From positions 62,001 to 126,000 of the forward strand of contig NZ_JACRVU010000003.1 of assembly GCF_018811945.1 (NCBI RefSeq): a stretch of 64,000 nucleotides of DNA. Direction: 5' to 3'. Shown piece by piece: positions 48,310 to 55,632 of this stretch. This stretch comes from Gluconobacter sp. P1C6_b. GTDB taxonomy: Bacteria; Pseudomonadota; Alphaproteobacteria; Acetobacterales; Acetobacteraceae. Each line of letters starts with the position of its first letter. Positions within the stretch are counted from its first letter, which is position 1. The notes below the pieces were generated by a model. That model was not told the DNA's origin. It worked only from the letters and a program-made list of their open reading frames with translations, and made no database searches. Made by a program: the position numbers and the translations under genes.

Positions 48310-50345
48310 TGTTCGACCTGTCTCCGATGCTGCCGGTCTGGCTGCTAGCAACGCTGGCAATCCTGACTGTTGCGGGCGCGATTTACGGTGCGCTGCGTGG
48401 CGCACGTGGCATGCTCTGGCGGGCACTGGCTGTTCTGGCCCTTCTGGGCTGGCTGTCCGGCCCCCGTTCGCTCCATCCGGTACTGCGCCCCGTGCCACAG
48501 GATGTGCTGCTGGTTGTGGACCGCTCGGCCTCCATGCAGGTCGGGCACCGAACCGCCATCGCAGATCATGCTGCCGAACAGATCATGCAGGAAGCGGCCC
48601 ATCTTCCGGGCCTGACGCTGCATCGCGTCGATGTCCCGGGCGGTACCGGTCACGGAACGCGCCTGTTCGAGGCGCTGGACCATGCCGATCTGCCGCAGGG
48701 CCGTTTCGCGGGCGCCATCGTCGTGACCGATGGCATGGATCATGACGTCCCCCCCCATCTGCCGCCCCGCTTTCATGGCGCGAACGGCCAGACGCTTCCT
48801 CTGCATCTTCTGCTGACGGCCCATGGCGAGGAACAGGACCGCCGCCTGCGTATCCTGAGCACACCGCCCTATGCGATCGTCGGGCAGAACGCGACGATCC
48901 GCGTTCAGGTGGACGATCTGGGCGCCCCGAACGCTTCGGACGCCATCCTTACGATCCGCTCCGGCGACGCCCCGCCGCAGACACGCCCCATCCAGACCGG
49001 TACGCCGCAGGACATCACGCTGCCGGTCCAGCATCCGGGCGAGACGCTGGTTGGACTGTCCGTGTCCCCTCTGGCCGGGGAAGCATCCACCGAGAATAAC
49101 AGTGAAGTCGTGCGCATCCGTGGCGTCCGGGACCGGCTGCGCGTGCTGCTGGTCTCAGGTGTGCCCAATCAGGGCGAGCGCGTCTGGCGCCGGCTGCTGA
49201 AGGCCGACCCGTCCGTCGATCTCGTGCACTTCACCATCCTGCGCTCCCCCAATACCGATGACGGCACGCCGCTGTCAGATCTGGCACTGATCCCGTTCCC
49301 GATCCGCGAACTGTTTCAGGAAAAGATCCGCAGCTTTGATCTCATCATTCTGGACGGATTCCGCAACAGCAACATCCTGCCCGACGAGTACCTGACCAAT
49401 ATCGCCGATTATGTCCGCAACGGCGGCGGACTGCTGGTAACGGCCGGCCCTGAATTCACGCAGGACGGCACGCTTCAGGACACCAGCCTCGCACAGGTTC
49501 TCCCCGCGCATGTCAGCACGGATGGAATCGTCACCCGCGCCTTCCGCCCTTCCCTGACCGATCTCGGCAAAACCCATCCCGTGACTGCTGGCCTGACGGA
49601 AGACTGGGGCCCGTGGTATCGCGCCCTTCATCCGGACCAGTCACACGGCGAAGACCTGATGCACGGTCCCGATGGCGCGCCGCTTCTTCTGCTGGACCGG
49701 GTGGATCAGGGACGGGTAGCCATGCTGCTGTCGGACCAGCTCTGGCTCTGGTCGCGTGGTGAGGGTGGCGGCGGACCGCAGGCCGAGCTTCTGCGCCGCC
49801 TGTCGCACTGGCTGATGAAAGAACCGGATCTTGAGGAAAACCGCCTCACGTCCCGCATCGAAAACGGCCAGCTTGAAATCGAACGTCATGCCGCCGGTCA
49901 GCCCGTTTCGCCTGAAGCCTTCGTGACCGCCCCGGACGGAAAGCGCCAGCCCCTGACACTTACCCGGACGAAGGGCGTCTGGCACGCCACGGCCCCTGCC
50001 ACGATGCCCGGAATCTGGAGCGTCCGGCAGGATGGTCTCGTCGCCTTTGCCAGCCCCGTCTCGCATGATCCGATCGAGCGTCAGGACCTGCGCGCCACCG
50101 CGACCGTCATGGGTTCCAGCGCCAAAGCGGCCGGTGGGTCGGTCTTCTGGATCGCGGATCAGACGCCACATCTGCGGCAGGTTCCTGCAGGCTCGGCCAT
50201 GAGCGGTTCGGACTGGATGGGCCTTCCCGTCACGACCGCAGCCGTCGCGGGTGAGACACGCACGAAAGACCTTGTTCCCGCCTGGGCGACCCTGCTTGCG
50301 GCGCTGATTTTCCTCGCAATCGGCTGGTGGCGGGAAGGTCATTGA
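48306..50345 (+). CDS. Membrane protein with vWA-like domain
   Basis: A 679-residue protein with two N-terminal helices (LPVWLLATLAILTVAGAIYG and ALAVLALLGWLSG), a vWA-like domain starting VLLVVDRSASMQVG (D-x-S-x-S motif), an immunoglobulin-like strand-rich stretch, an amidotransferase-like region (GGGLLVTAGPEFTQDGTLQD at about 365-385), and a C-terminal helix (WATLLAALIFLAIGWW). It is the fourth gene of the MoxR operon. The paired vWA proteins are probably the targets or adaptors of the MoxR ATPase. Confidence 0.83.
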   Translation: MMFDLSPMLPVWLLATLAILTVAGAIYGALRGARGMLWRALAVLALLGWLSGPRSLHPVLRPVPQDVLLVVDRSASMQVGHRTAIADHAAEQIMQEAAHLPGLTLHRVDVPGGTGHGTRLFEALDHADLPQGRFAGAIVVTDGMDHDVPPHLPPRFHGANGQTLPLHLLLTAHGEEQDRRLRILSTPPYAIVGQNATIRVQVDDLGAPNASDAILTIRSGDAPPQTRPIQTGTPQDITLPVQHPGETLVGLSVSPLAGEASTENNSEVVRIRGVRDRLRVLLVSGVPNQGERVWRRLLKADPSVDLVHFTILRSPNTDDGTPLSDLALIPFPIRELFQEKIRSFDLIILDGFRNSNILPDEYLTNIADYVRNGGGLLVTAGPEFTQDGTLQDTSLAQVLPAHVSTDGIVTRAFRPSLTDLGKTHPVTAGLTEDWGPWYRALHPDQSHGEDLMHGPDGAPLLLLDRVDQGRVAMLLSDQLWLWSRGEGGGGPQAELLRRLSHWLMKEPDLEENRLTSRIENGQLEIERHAAGQPVSPEAFVTAPDGKRQPLTLTRTKGVWHATAPATMPGIWSVRQDGLVAFASPVSHDPIERQDLRATATVMGSSAKAAGGSVFWIADQTPHLRQVPAGSAMSGSDWMGLPVTTAAVAGETRTKDLVPAWATLLAALIFLAIGWWREGH

Positions 50346-50422
50346 AAAAATGTCACAATCCGGCACGCCTGAGAGGCATCTGCAGACTCGCACAGGACGA
50401 TCGATCACAGTATATTGGCATC

Positions 50423-51040
50423 ATGCGACTGCTCCCCACCCTGCCCCGCCTGCTGCTCGTTGCCGCTCTGGCAATGACGCCGACGATTCTCGTACCCTGG
50501 CATCACGCCCAGGCTCAGGATGCCGACGACGCCGAGGCTGAACAGGAAGCCGAAGCCGCCCAGAAGAAGGCCGAGGCCCGCAAGGCCGCCCAGCGCGCCG
50601 CGCCGCCTTCCGCCCTGCCCGGAGCAGAAGCCTCCGACGACGATGCCGGTCATGCCCGTTCGGACGTGAACCCGACCACCGCCCTGTTCGATGCCATCAA
50701 CCGCGGTTCCCTCAACGCTGCGAAAGAGGCCCTCAACCGCGGCGCCGACATGGGCGGTCACAACGTTCTGGACCAGACACCGCTGGATATGGCCATCGAC
50801 CTGAACCGCAAGGACATCATGTTCCTGCTTCTGTCGATGCGCACCTACAACCCCGATGGCAAAATCGAGAACAGCGTCTCTGACGAGGGCGTCGAGATGA
50901 AGAACGGCAGCGGCCATCTCACGATCGGCGGCAAATCCGTTACCCCGAAACGCTCCCTCGTCGCAGCGTCCCCGCATTTCGATACCAGCGGCGGAAAACC
51001 GGACCCGTCAGTCGGCTTCCTTGGTTTTGCAGGCCACTGA
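50423..51040 (+). CDS. Small exported ankyrin-like protein
   Basis: A 205-residue protein from ATG 50423, with a hydrophobic signal (PRLLLVAALAMTPTILVPWH), a Glu/Ala/Lys-rich coiled stretch (about 35-75), and about two ankyrin-type repeats (TTALFDAINRGSLNAAKEAL, NRGADMGGHNVLDQTPLDMA, IDLNRKDIMFLLLSMRTY). An open frame runs back into the previous gene to 50327, but the signal peptide supports the later start. It follows the vWA gene by 77 bp and ends at a strong terminator, closing the MoxR operon. Confidence 0.75.
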   Translation: MRLLPTLPRLLLVAALAMTPTILVPWHHAQAQDADDAEAEQEAEAAQKKAEARKAAQRAAPPSALPGAEASDDDAGHARSDVNPTTALFDAINRGSLNAAKEALNRGADMGGHNVLDQTPLDMAIDLNRKDIMFLLLSMRTYNPDGKIENSVSDEGVEMKNGSGHLTIGGKSVTPKRSLVAASPHFDTSGGKPDPSVGFLGFAGH

Positions 51041-51059
51041 TATTTTTGCACCAGACACG

Positions 51060-51091
51060 AAAAAAGCCGGAGACCAATCTCCGGCTTTTTT
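51060..51091. terminator. Bidirectional terminator between the MoxR operon and ccrM
   Basis: AAAAAAGCCGGAGA-CCAA-TCTCCGGCTTTTTT is a perfect 14-bp stem with A and T runs at both ends. It serves the two convergent transcripts. Confidence 0.95.
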
Positions 51092-51112
51092 TATACGCAC
51101 TGCCCCGGGGCG

Positions 51113-52198
51113 TCAGCCGACGTTGCGGAGCGCCTGACTTTCCTGACGCAGTACATCGATCTGGACGTACTGACCGTCCCGCTCGAAATACCAGAATGTC
51201 CAACCATTGCAGGATGGTGCATTGGTCAGCATCGCACCCAGCTTGTGGATTGAGCCACGCTGATTGCCCGACACGAGCGTGCCATCGGGCGTGACGGTTG
51301 CTTTCAGCCGCTTCTGCCGGTCATACAGCAGCGTCCCGGCCGGAAGGACACCGGTTTCCACGAAACTGCCGAACGGAATGCGCGGCATTTCGCGCTTGGC
51401 GGGCGTCGTCGCAAGCTGCTCGGAAGTCAGGCGCTCTTCACGCGCCACGCGTTCCCGCGCCGCCTTGACGTAATCCGGGTGACGTTCGATGGCAATGTAA
51501 TGGCGCCCAAGACGCTTCGCCATCGCGGGGGTCGTGCCGCTGCCACAGAATGGATCGAGCACCACATCATTGGCATTGGTCGAGGCGACCAGCACGCGAT
51601 GCAGCAGGCTTTCCGGCTTCTGCGTCGGATGCAGTTTCAGACCATGTTCGTTCTTCAGACGCTCATTGCCCGTGCACAGCGGCAGGTACCAGTCCGAACG
51701 CATCTGAAGATCGTCGTTCAGCGCCTTCATGGCCTGGTAGTTGAAGCGATACTTGCTCTGCGGGCCGCGCGCCGCCCAGATCAGCGTCTCATGCGCATTG
51801 GTGAAGCGACGCCCGCGGAAATTCGGCATCGGGTTGGACTTGCGCCAGACGATGTCATTCAGGATCCAGAAGCCCAGATCCTGCATGATCGCCCCCAGCC
51901 GGAAGACGTTGTGATACGACCCGATAACCCAGATCGTGCCGTCCTTGTGCAGGATACGGCGCGCTTCACTCAGCCACTCGCGCGTAAAATTGTCGTAGGT
52001 CGCGTAATCCGCGAACTTGTCCCAGTCATCGTCCACGCCATCCACGACGGTCTCGTCCGGGCGACGCAGTTCACCGCGCAACTGAAGGTTATACGGTGGG
52101 TCGGCGAAAATGCAGTCCACGCTCCCATCAGGAAGCGTCTTCATCGTCTCGATGCACTCTCCACGCAGGATCTGGTCGACGGGAAATTCACCGCTCAT
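51113..52198 (-). CDS. ccrM: CcrM, cell-cycle-regulated DNA adenine methyltransferase (GANTC)
   Basis: Methylates the adenine of GANTC after replication in alphaproteobacteria and so marks cell-cycle progress. The 361-residue beta-class enzyme has the catalytic [12 protein letters not shown] early, the target segment [34 protein letters not shown], and the SAM motif [20 protein letters not shown] late. It ends with the extra C-terminal domain (about 270-361, including [20 protein letters not shown]) that is specific to CcrM. ATG 52198 overlaps the rnhB stop. Confidence 0.96.
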   Translation of the reverse strand: MSGEFPVDQILRGECIETMKTLPDGSVDCIFADPPYNLQLRGELRRPDETVVDGVDDDWDKFADYATYDNFTREWLSEARRILHKDGTIWVIGSYHNVFRLGAIMQDLGFWILNDIVWRKSNPMPNFRGRRFTNAHETLIWAARGPQSKYRFNYQAMKALNDDLQMRSDWYLPLCTGNERLKNEHGLKLHPTQKPESLLHRVLVASTNANDVVLDPFCGSGTTPAMAKRLGRHYIAIERHPDYVKAARERVAREERLTSEQLATTPAKREMPRIPFGSFVETGVLPAGTLLYDRQKRLKATVTPDGTLVSGNQRGSIHKLGAMLTNAPSCNGWTFWYFERDGQYVQIDVLRQESQALRNVG

Positions 52199-52818
52199 GC
52201 TGCGTGTGCCTCTGCTTCAATCATGTTTCGTATCGGCGCGAACCCGCGCCTGTGATGGGGTGTCACCCCCCGGAGCTTCAGTCCCTGCAGATGCGCGGCC
52301 GTGCCGTAACCGGCATTGCGCTCCCAGCCATAGGCATCATGCCGCACGGCCAGACGCGCCATCAGACGGTCCCGCGTCACTTTTGCGATGATGGAGGCTG
52401 CGGCGATGGACAGGCTGATCCCGTCTCCACCGATCACCATTTTTATGGGGCATGGCAGCTTCGGGGCATGTTTGCCGTCCACAAGCGCCAGATCGGGAGT
52501 GCGTCCCAGACGGGACAGAGCGCGCCGCATGGCCAGATAACAGGCCTGGGCGATGTTGATCCGCTCGATTTCCGCGACGGATGCGGCGCCGACACCAATC
52601 AGGGCCTGCTCATCGGCCATCAGGGCCTCATAGGCCAGCATCCGGCGTCGGGCCGTCAGCTTCTTGGAATCATCAAGGAGAGAAGACAGGGTTTCTGACG
52701 GGGGAGCCGTAAATGCTACGGCAGAAGCCACCACCGGCCCTGCCAGAGGACCACGCCCGACTTCGTCGATCCCGACGACCAGCCCCCCATGGGCAGCTTC
52801 CAGGGCGTAATCCGGCAT
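52195..52818 (-). CDS. rnhB: Ribonuclease HII
   Basis: Cuts RNA in RNA-DNA hybrids and at misincorporated ribonucleotides. The 207-residue protein has the DEVGRG signature ([20 protein letters not shown]), the second acidic site LALVDGKH and the late Asp region [20 protein letters not shown]. It is the first gene of a two-gene operon with ccrM (ATGA overlap), a conserved alphaproteobacterial order. Its upstream region has four GANTC sites. Confidence 0.95.
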   Translation of the reverse strand: MPDYALEAAHGGLVVGIDEVGRGPLAGPVVASAVAFTAPPSETLSSLLDDSKKLTARRRMLAYEALMADEQALIGVGAASVAEIERINIAQACYLAMRRALSRLGRTPDLALVDGKHAPKLPCPIKMVIGGDGISLSIAAASIIAKVTRDRLMARLAVRHDAYGWERNAGYGTAAHLQGLKLRGVTPHHRRGFAPIRNMIEAEAHAA

Positions 52819-52861
52819 TTCTGAGCATTCTCCCCGACAGACACCCCGAAATCAGGTGACC

Positions 52862-52951
52862 GAATCGGTTTTGAATCATGGCGACTCGAAAGGGAAGCCC
52901 CAAAATGCACATTCTCCAAGTTTAATCTGTCAAGTGTGGTGGGAAAGACTC
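52862..52951. promoter_or_regulatory. GANTC cluster upstream of rnhB-ccrM
   Basis: Four GANTC sites occur in 90 bp: GAATC at 52862-52866 and 52873-52877, GACTC at 52883-52887 and 52947-52951. About one per 256 bp is expected by chance in sequence of even composition. The sites flank a TTGACA hexamer on the minus strand (52929-52934), a candidate -35. In Caulobacter the ccrM promoter is controlled by methylation of its own GANTC sites, so this is a candidate autoregulatory promoter. Confidence 0.6.
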
Positions 52952-52957
52952 TTTCCC
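52941..52957. promoter_or_regulatory. Palindrome with central GANTC upstream of rnhB
   Basis: GGGAAAGACTCTTTCCC is a 7-bp inverted repeat with a 3-base centre, extended by T and A to 19 bp. The GANTC site GACTC sits in the middle. It lies between the GYF_2 gene stop and the candidate rnhB promoter; no T tract follows, so an operator seems more likely than a terminator. Confidence 0.45.
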
Positions 52958-52964
52958 ATCGCCG

Positions 52965-53600
52965 TCAGAGTTCTTCCTGTTCGTTGTCCTGACCCGAGGC
53001 TGGCGGGGTTGAAGGAGCATGCTGATTCAGCTGTCCCTGCCGGGTCTGAAGCTCGGTTTCGATCTGTGGCAGCTGATAGATTTTTTCCGTCACGTTGGCT
53101 GCCAGCAGCACGAGACTGACGATCAGGAGCGACAGTCCGCGCCCGACAATCTGCCGCCGTCTCCAGAAATATCCGGGCAGAAACAGCCACCACCAGAAGC
53201 CCGGCGGGGTCTGTCCACTTTCACGGATGGAGTTCCGGTCCAGCATGAAGGACGTAAAGAACAAGGCAAGCGCCATCATTCCGACAATGGAAAAAGTCCC
53301 CATCCGCTCGCTGTCAGGGATATGTCGCCAGTCCAGGACGAGAAGCGCCAGGCGCTGGATCAGCCATGGCCCGACCAGCAGGACCCAGGCCCAGTGCTCC
53401 GAGATCCCGGCCGACATGCGCAGCAGCCCCGTAAGCGGAGACACCAGCCCCGCCGCACTGGCCGGCTTCCAGACGTCTCCGAATTCCGACGTCCAGACAA
53501 GCGTCTCAGGTCTGATGCGCTGCTGCATGATCAGACGCAGAATTTCTTCACGGGAGACGGGACCGGCCTGCTGCCCGTTATTCTCGTAAAACCATTCCAT
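52965..53600 (-). CDS. GYF_2 (DUF4339) domain membrane protein
   Basis: A 211-residue protein. The N terminus is a GYF_2 domain (EWFYENNGQQAGPVSREEIL, LIMQQRIRPETLVWTSEFGD), which in other proteins binds proline-rich peptides or senses partners. Four hydrophobic helices follow (about 70-90, 102-122, 137-150, 155-172), with a Gln/Ser/Pro-rich tail. Function unknown. Its ribosome binding site GGAGG is inside the hairpin at 53606-53633, so its expression is probably coupled to that structure. Confidence 0.78.
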   Translation of the reverse strand: MEWFYENNGQQAGPVSREEILRLIMQQRIRPETLVWTSEFGDVWKPASAAGLVSPLTGLLRMSAGISEHWAWVLLVGPWLIQRLALLVLDWRHIPDSERMGTFSIVGMMALALFFTSFMLDRNSIRESGQTPPGFWWWLFLPGYFWRRRQIVGRGLSLLIVSLVLLAANVTEKIYQLPQIETELQTRQGQLNQHAPSTPPASGQDNEQEEL

Positions 53601-53605
53601 GCAAA

Positions 53606-53633
53606 AAGCCTCCCGGATTACTCCGGGAGGCTT
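53606..53633 (-). terminator. Terminator-like hairpin carrying the GYF_2 gene ribosome binding site
   Basis: On the minus strand AAGCCTCCCGGA-GTAA-TCCGGGAGGCTT, followed by TTT, is a classic terminator for the upstream CsbD-like gene. The GGAGG in its 3' arm (plus-strand 53609-53613) is 8 bases before the ATG of the GYF_2 gene, so folding would hide the ribosome binding site. Confidence 0.8.
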
Positions 53634-53676
53634 CTAGCACAAAGACGTCGTTGTGGTCGAAGCGCCTCTTGCTCCC

Positions 53677-53967
53677 TCAGGAGCTTTTGCGGCCGAACAT
53701 CAATCCGCCCACGATCATTCCCACGACCGTCGCGATCACCAGCGAGATCAGGGGGCGATCCTGAACGAATGCCGTCGCGGCTTCGAGCTTGGTTTCACCC
53801 TCGTCGTACAGGTCAGCGAAATCCTGCTGCGCCATGCCGGAAAGCTGGTCGAACTTGCCTTCGGCCTGAAGCTTCGCATCGCCCGTCAGACCGCCGAAAC
53901 CGTCCTTGACCTTGCCCTTGGCTTCGTCCAGGAGGCCCTCGGCCTTCGTCTCAGTTGTATCAGCCAT
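53677..53967 (-). CDS. CsbD-like protein with C-terminal membrane anchor
   Basis: A 96-residue protein. The N-terminal half has two CsbD-type charged repeats (EGLLDEAKGKVKDGFGGLTG, DAKLQAEGKFDQLSGMAQQD); the C terminus has one transmembrane helix (LISLVIATVVGMIVGGLMFG) and a GRKSS tail, giving a layout like DUF883/ElaB stress proteins. An AGAGGAGAAC site precedes the ATG. It is followed by the hairpin at 53606-53633. Confidence 0.8.
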   Translation of the reverse strand: MADTTETKAEGLLDEAKGKVKDGFGGLTGDAKLQAEGKFDQLSGMAQQDFADLYDEGETKLEAATAFVQDRPLISLVIATVVGMIVGGLMFGRKSS

Positions 53968-54249
53968 CTTGTTCTCCTCTGTCCGGATAGACCTGTGTCT
54001 GCATTCAAACGCGCGACGGGAGCATCCGGTTCCTGTCCGATATGATCCCTGAGCACAGAAGAGACAAGCCCCGGGAAAAGGTAACGAAGCGTATCATTTT
54101 GCGTTCTTTTTGATTTTCATTGTCAAAACTGAACAGGATTTAAGGTCGCGTCATGGCAGGCGTTGGCCTCCTGCCTTATAGGTATGAAAACACACAGCAT
54201 CGCCGCCTGAGAGCCCTGTGCTCTGGTATACGGGAAAGACAGAACCACC
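53968..54249. promoter_or_regulatory. Divergent region before the efflux operon
   Basis: This 282-bp gap separates the CsbD-like gene (-) from the RND adaptor gene (+) and must hold both promoters. It includes an AT-rich stretch (54095-54140) with TTGTCA at 54120-54125 as a possible -35 for the efflux operon. No regulator gene and no strong palindrome was found. Confidence 0.35.
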
Positions 54250-55593
54250 ATGGATCAGCAGACGGCCGGCTCAAACGACCGCCTTACGAACAGCACAGCC
54301 CAGTCCTCCCCCCCCCCCGCACGCTCCCGTCGGCGCTGGGTCCTCTGGGGAATTGTCGTTCTGGTCGCTCTTCTGATCCTGTTCGCAGTTTTCCGCCCCC
54401 ATGGCGCAACGCACAAGCATGCCCGCGGGGCAGCCGCTGACGGAAGCGTGCAGCCCGTCGCCGTCGCAACCGCCCATATCGGCGACATGCCCGTCATTTT
54501 CCAGGAAATCGGCACGGTCGTCCCGGTCACCAATGTGACGATCACACCGCGCGTCAACGGCCATATCGCGGCCGTCTATTATCAGGAAGGCCAGCACGTC
54601 CATAAGGGTGACGAGCTCGAACTGATCGATCCGCGCCCCTATGAGGCCACGCTCGCCCAGTATCGCGGCACGCTCGCAGCCGACATCGCGCAGCTTGAAA
54701 AGGCCCGCGTGGACAACGCCCGTTATCAGCGCCTGATCAAGCAGAACTCGACCTCGGCGATGACGGCCCGGGATCAGGAATTCACGGTACAGCAGCTTGA
54801 AGGACAGGTCGAATATGATCGTGCCAATGTCCGCAATGCCGAGCTGAACGTGATGTACTGTCATATCATCGCGCCGGTCGATGGCCGTGTCGGTATCCGC
54901 GTGCTTGACGCAGGCAACTATGTCACCGCAGGTCAGTCCGGTGGCCTGACGATCCTGACTCAGATGCAGCCGATCTCCGTGATTTTCACGGTCCCGCAGA
55001 ACCAGCTTGGCGAGGTCGCGACCCATCTGCGTGAATCCGGCGAACTGACGGTCGAAGCCTGGAACAGCGACAACACCCAGAAACTCGCCACCGGCACGGT
55101 GAAGGCCCTCGACAGCCAGATCGATACCTCGACCGGAACGGTCCGGATGCGTGGCATTTTCGCGAACGAGGATGAACGCCTCTTCCCGAACCAGTTCGTC
55201 AATCCGCATCTGCTGGTCACGACGCTGCATAATGCCCTGCTCGTCCCCGGAAATGCACTGCAGACCGGTCCGGACGGACGCTTCGTCTACCGCGTCAAAT
55301 CCGACATGACCGTGGAAACCGTTCCCGTTACCGTGGGCGCCACCGACAGCACGAACGCGGTGATCCAGAAAGGCCTGAACGACGGTGACCGTGTCGTGAC
55401 GGACGGCGTCAGCCATCTGCGCCCCGGCCAGAAGGTCTCGATCCCCGATACGTCTTCGGCAGCAAAGCAGACCTCGGAAGCCGAACAGCAGACCGCTGGT
55501 CAGCACCGCCGTCACCGCAACGGACAGCAGAGCTCCGAAGCACCGCAGAAATCCAACGATCCGTCCTCGCCCGCCGATACCGGCAACCACTGA
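54250..55593 (+). CDS. RND efflux periplasmic adaptor (MdtA-like)
   Basis: Membrane fusion protein linking an RND pump to the outer-membrane channel. The 447-residue protein has one N-terminal helix (WVLWGIVVLVALLILFAVF), a lipoyl/hairpin region (GHIAAVYYQEGQHVHKGDEL, VDNARYQRLIKQNSTSAMTA), beta-barrel strands (LTILTQMQPISVIFTVPQNQ) and a membrane-proximal end (GLNDGDRVVTDGVSHLRPGQ). The last 50 residues are a Gln/His/Ser-rich polar tail. It is first of the adaptor-pump-pump-channel operon, the MdtABC order. Confidence 0.93.
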   Translation: MDQQTAGSNDRLTNSTAQSSPPPARSRRRWVLWGIVVLVALLILFAVFRPHGATHKHARGAAADGSVQPVAVATAHIGDMPVIFQEIGTVVPVTNVTITPRVNGHIAAVYYQEGQHVHKGDELELIDPRPYEATLAQYRGTLAADIAQLEKARVDNARYQRLIKQNSTSAMTARDQEFTVQQLEGQVEYDRANVRNAELNVMYCHIIAPVDGRVGIRVLDAGNYVTAGQSGGLTILTQMQPISVIFTVPQNQLGEVATHLRESGELTVEAWNSDNTQKLATGTVKALDSQIDTSTGTVRMRGIFANEDERLFPNQFVNPHLLVTTLHNALLVPGNALQTGPDGRFVYRVKSDMTVETVPVTVGATDSTNAVIQKGLNDGDRVVTDGVSHLRPGQKVSIPDTSSAAKQTSEAEQQTAGQHRRHRNGQQSSEAPQKSNDPSSPADTGNH

Positions 55594-55632
55594 TCGCCGA
55601 CCAGAACAGCAAGATTAGGGAACAGCAAGACC

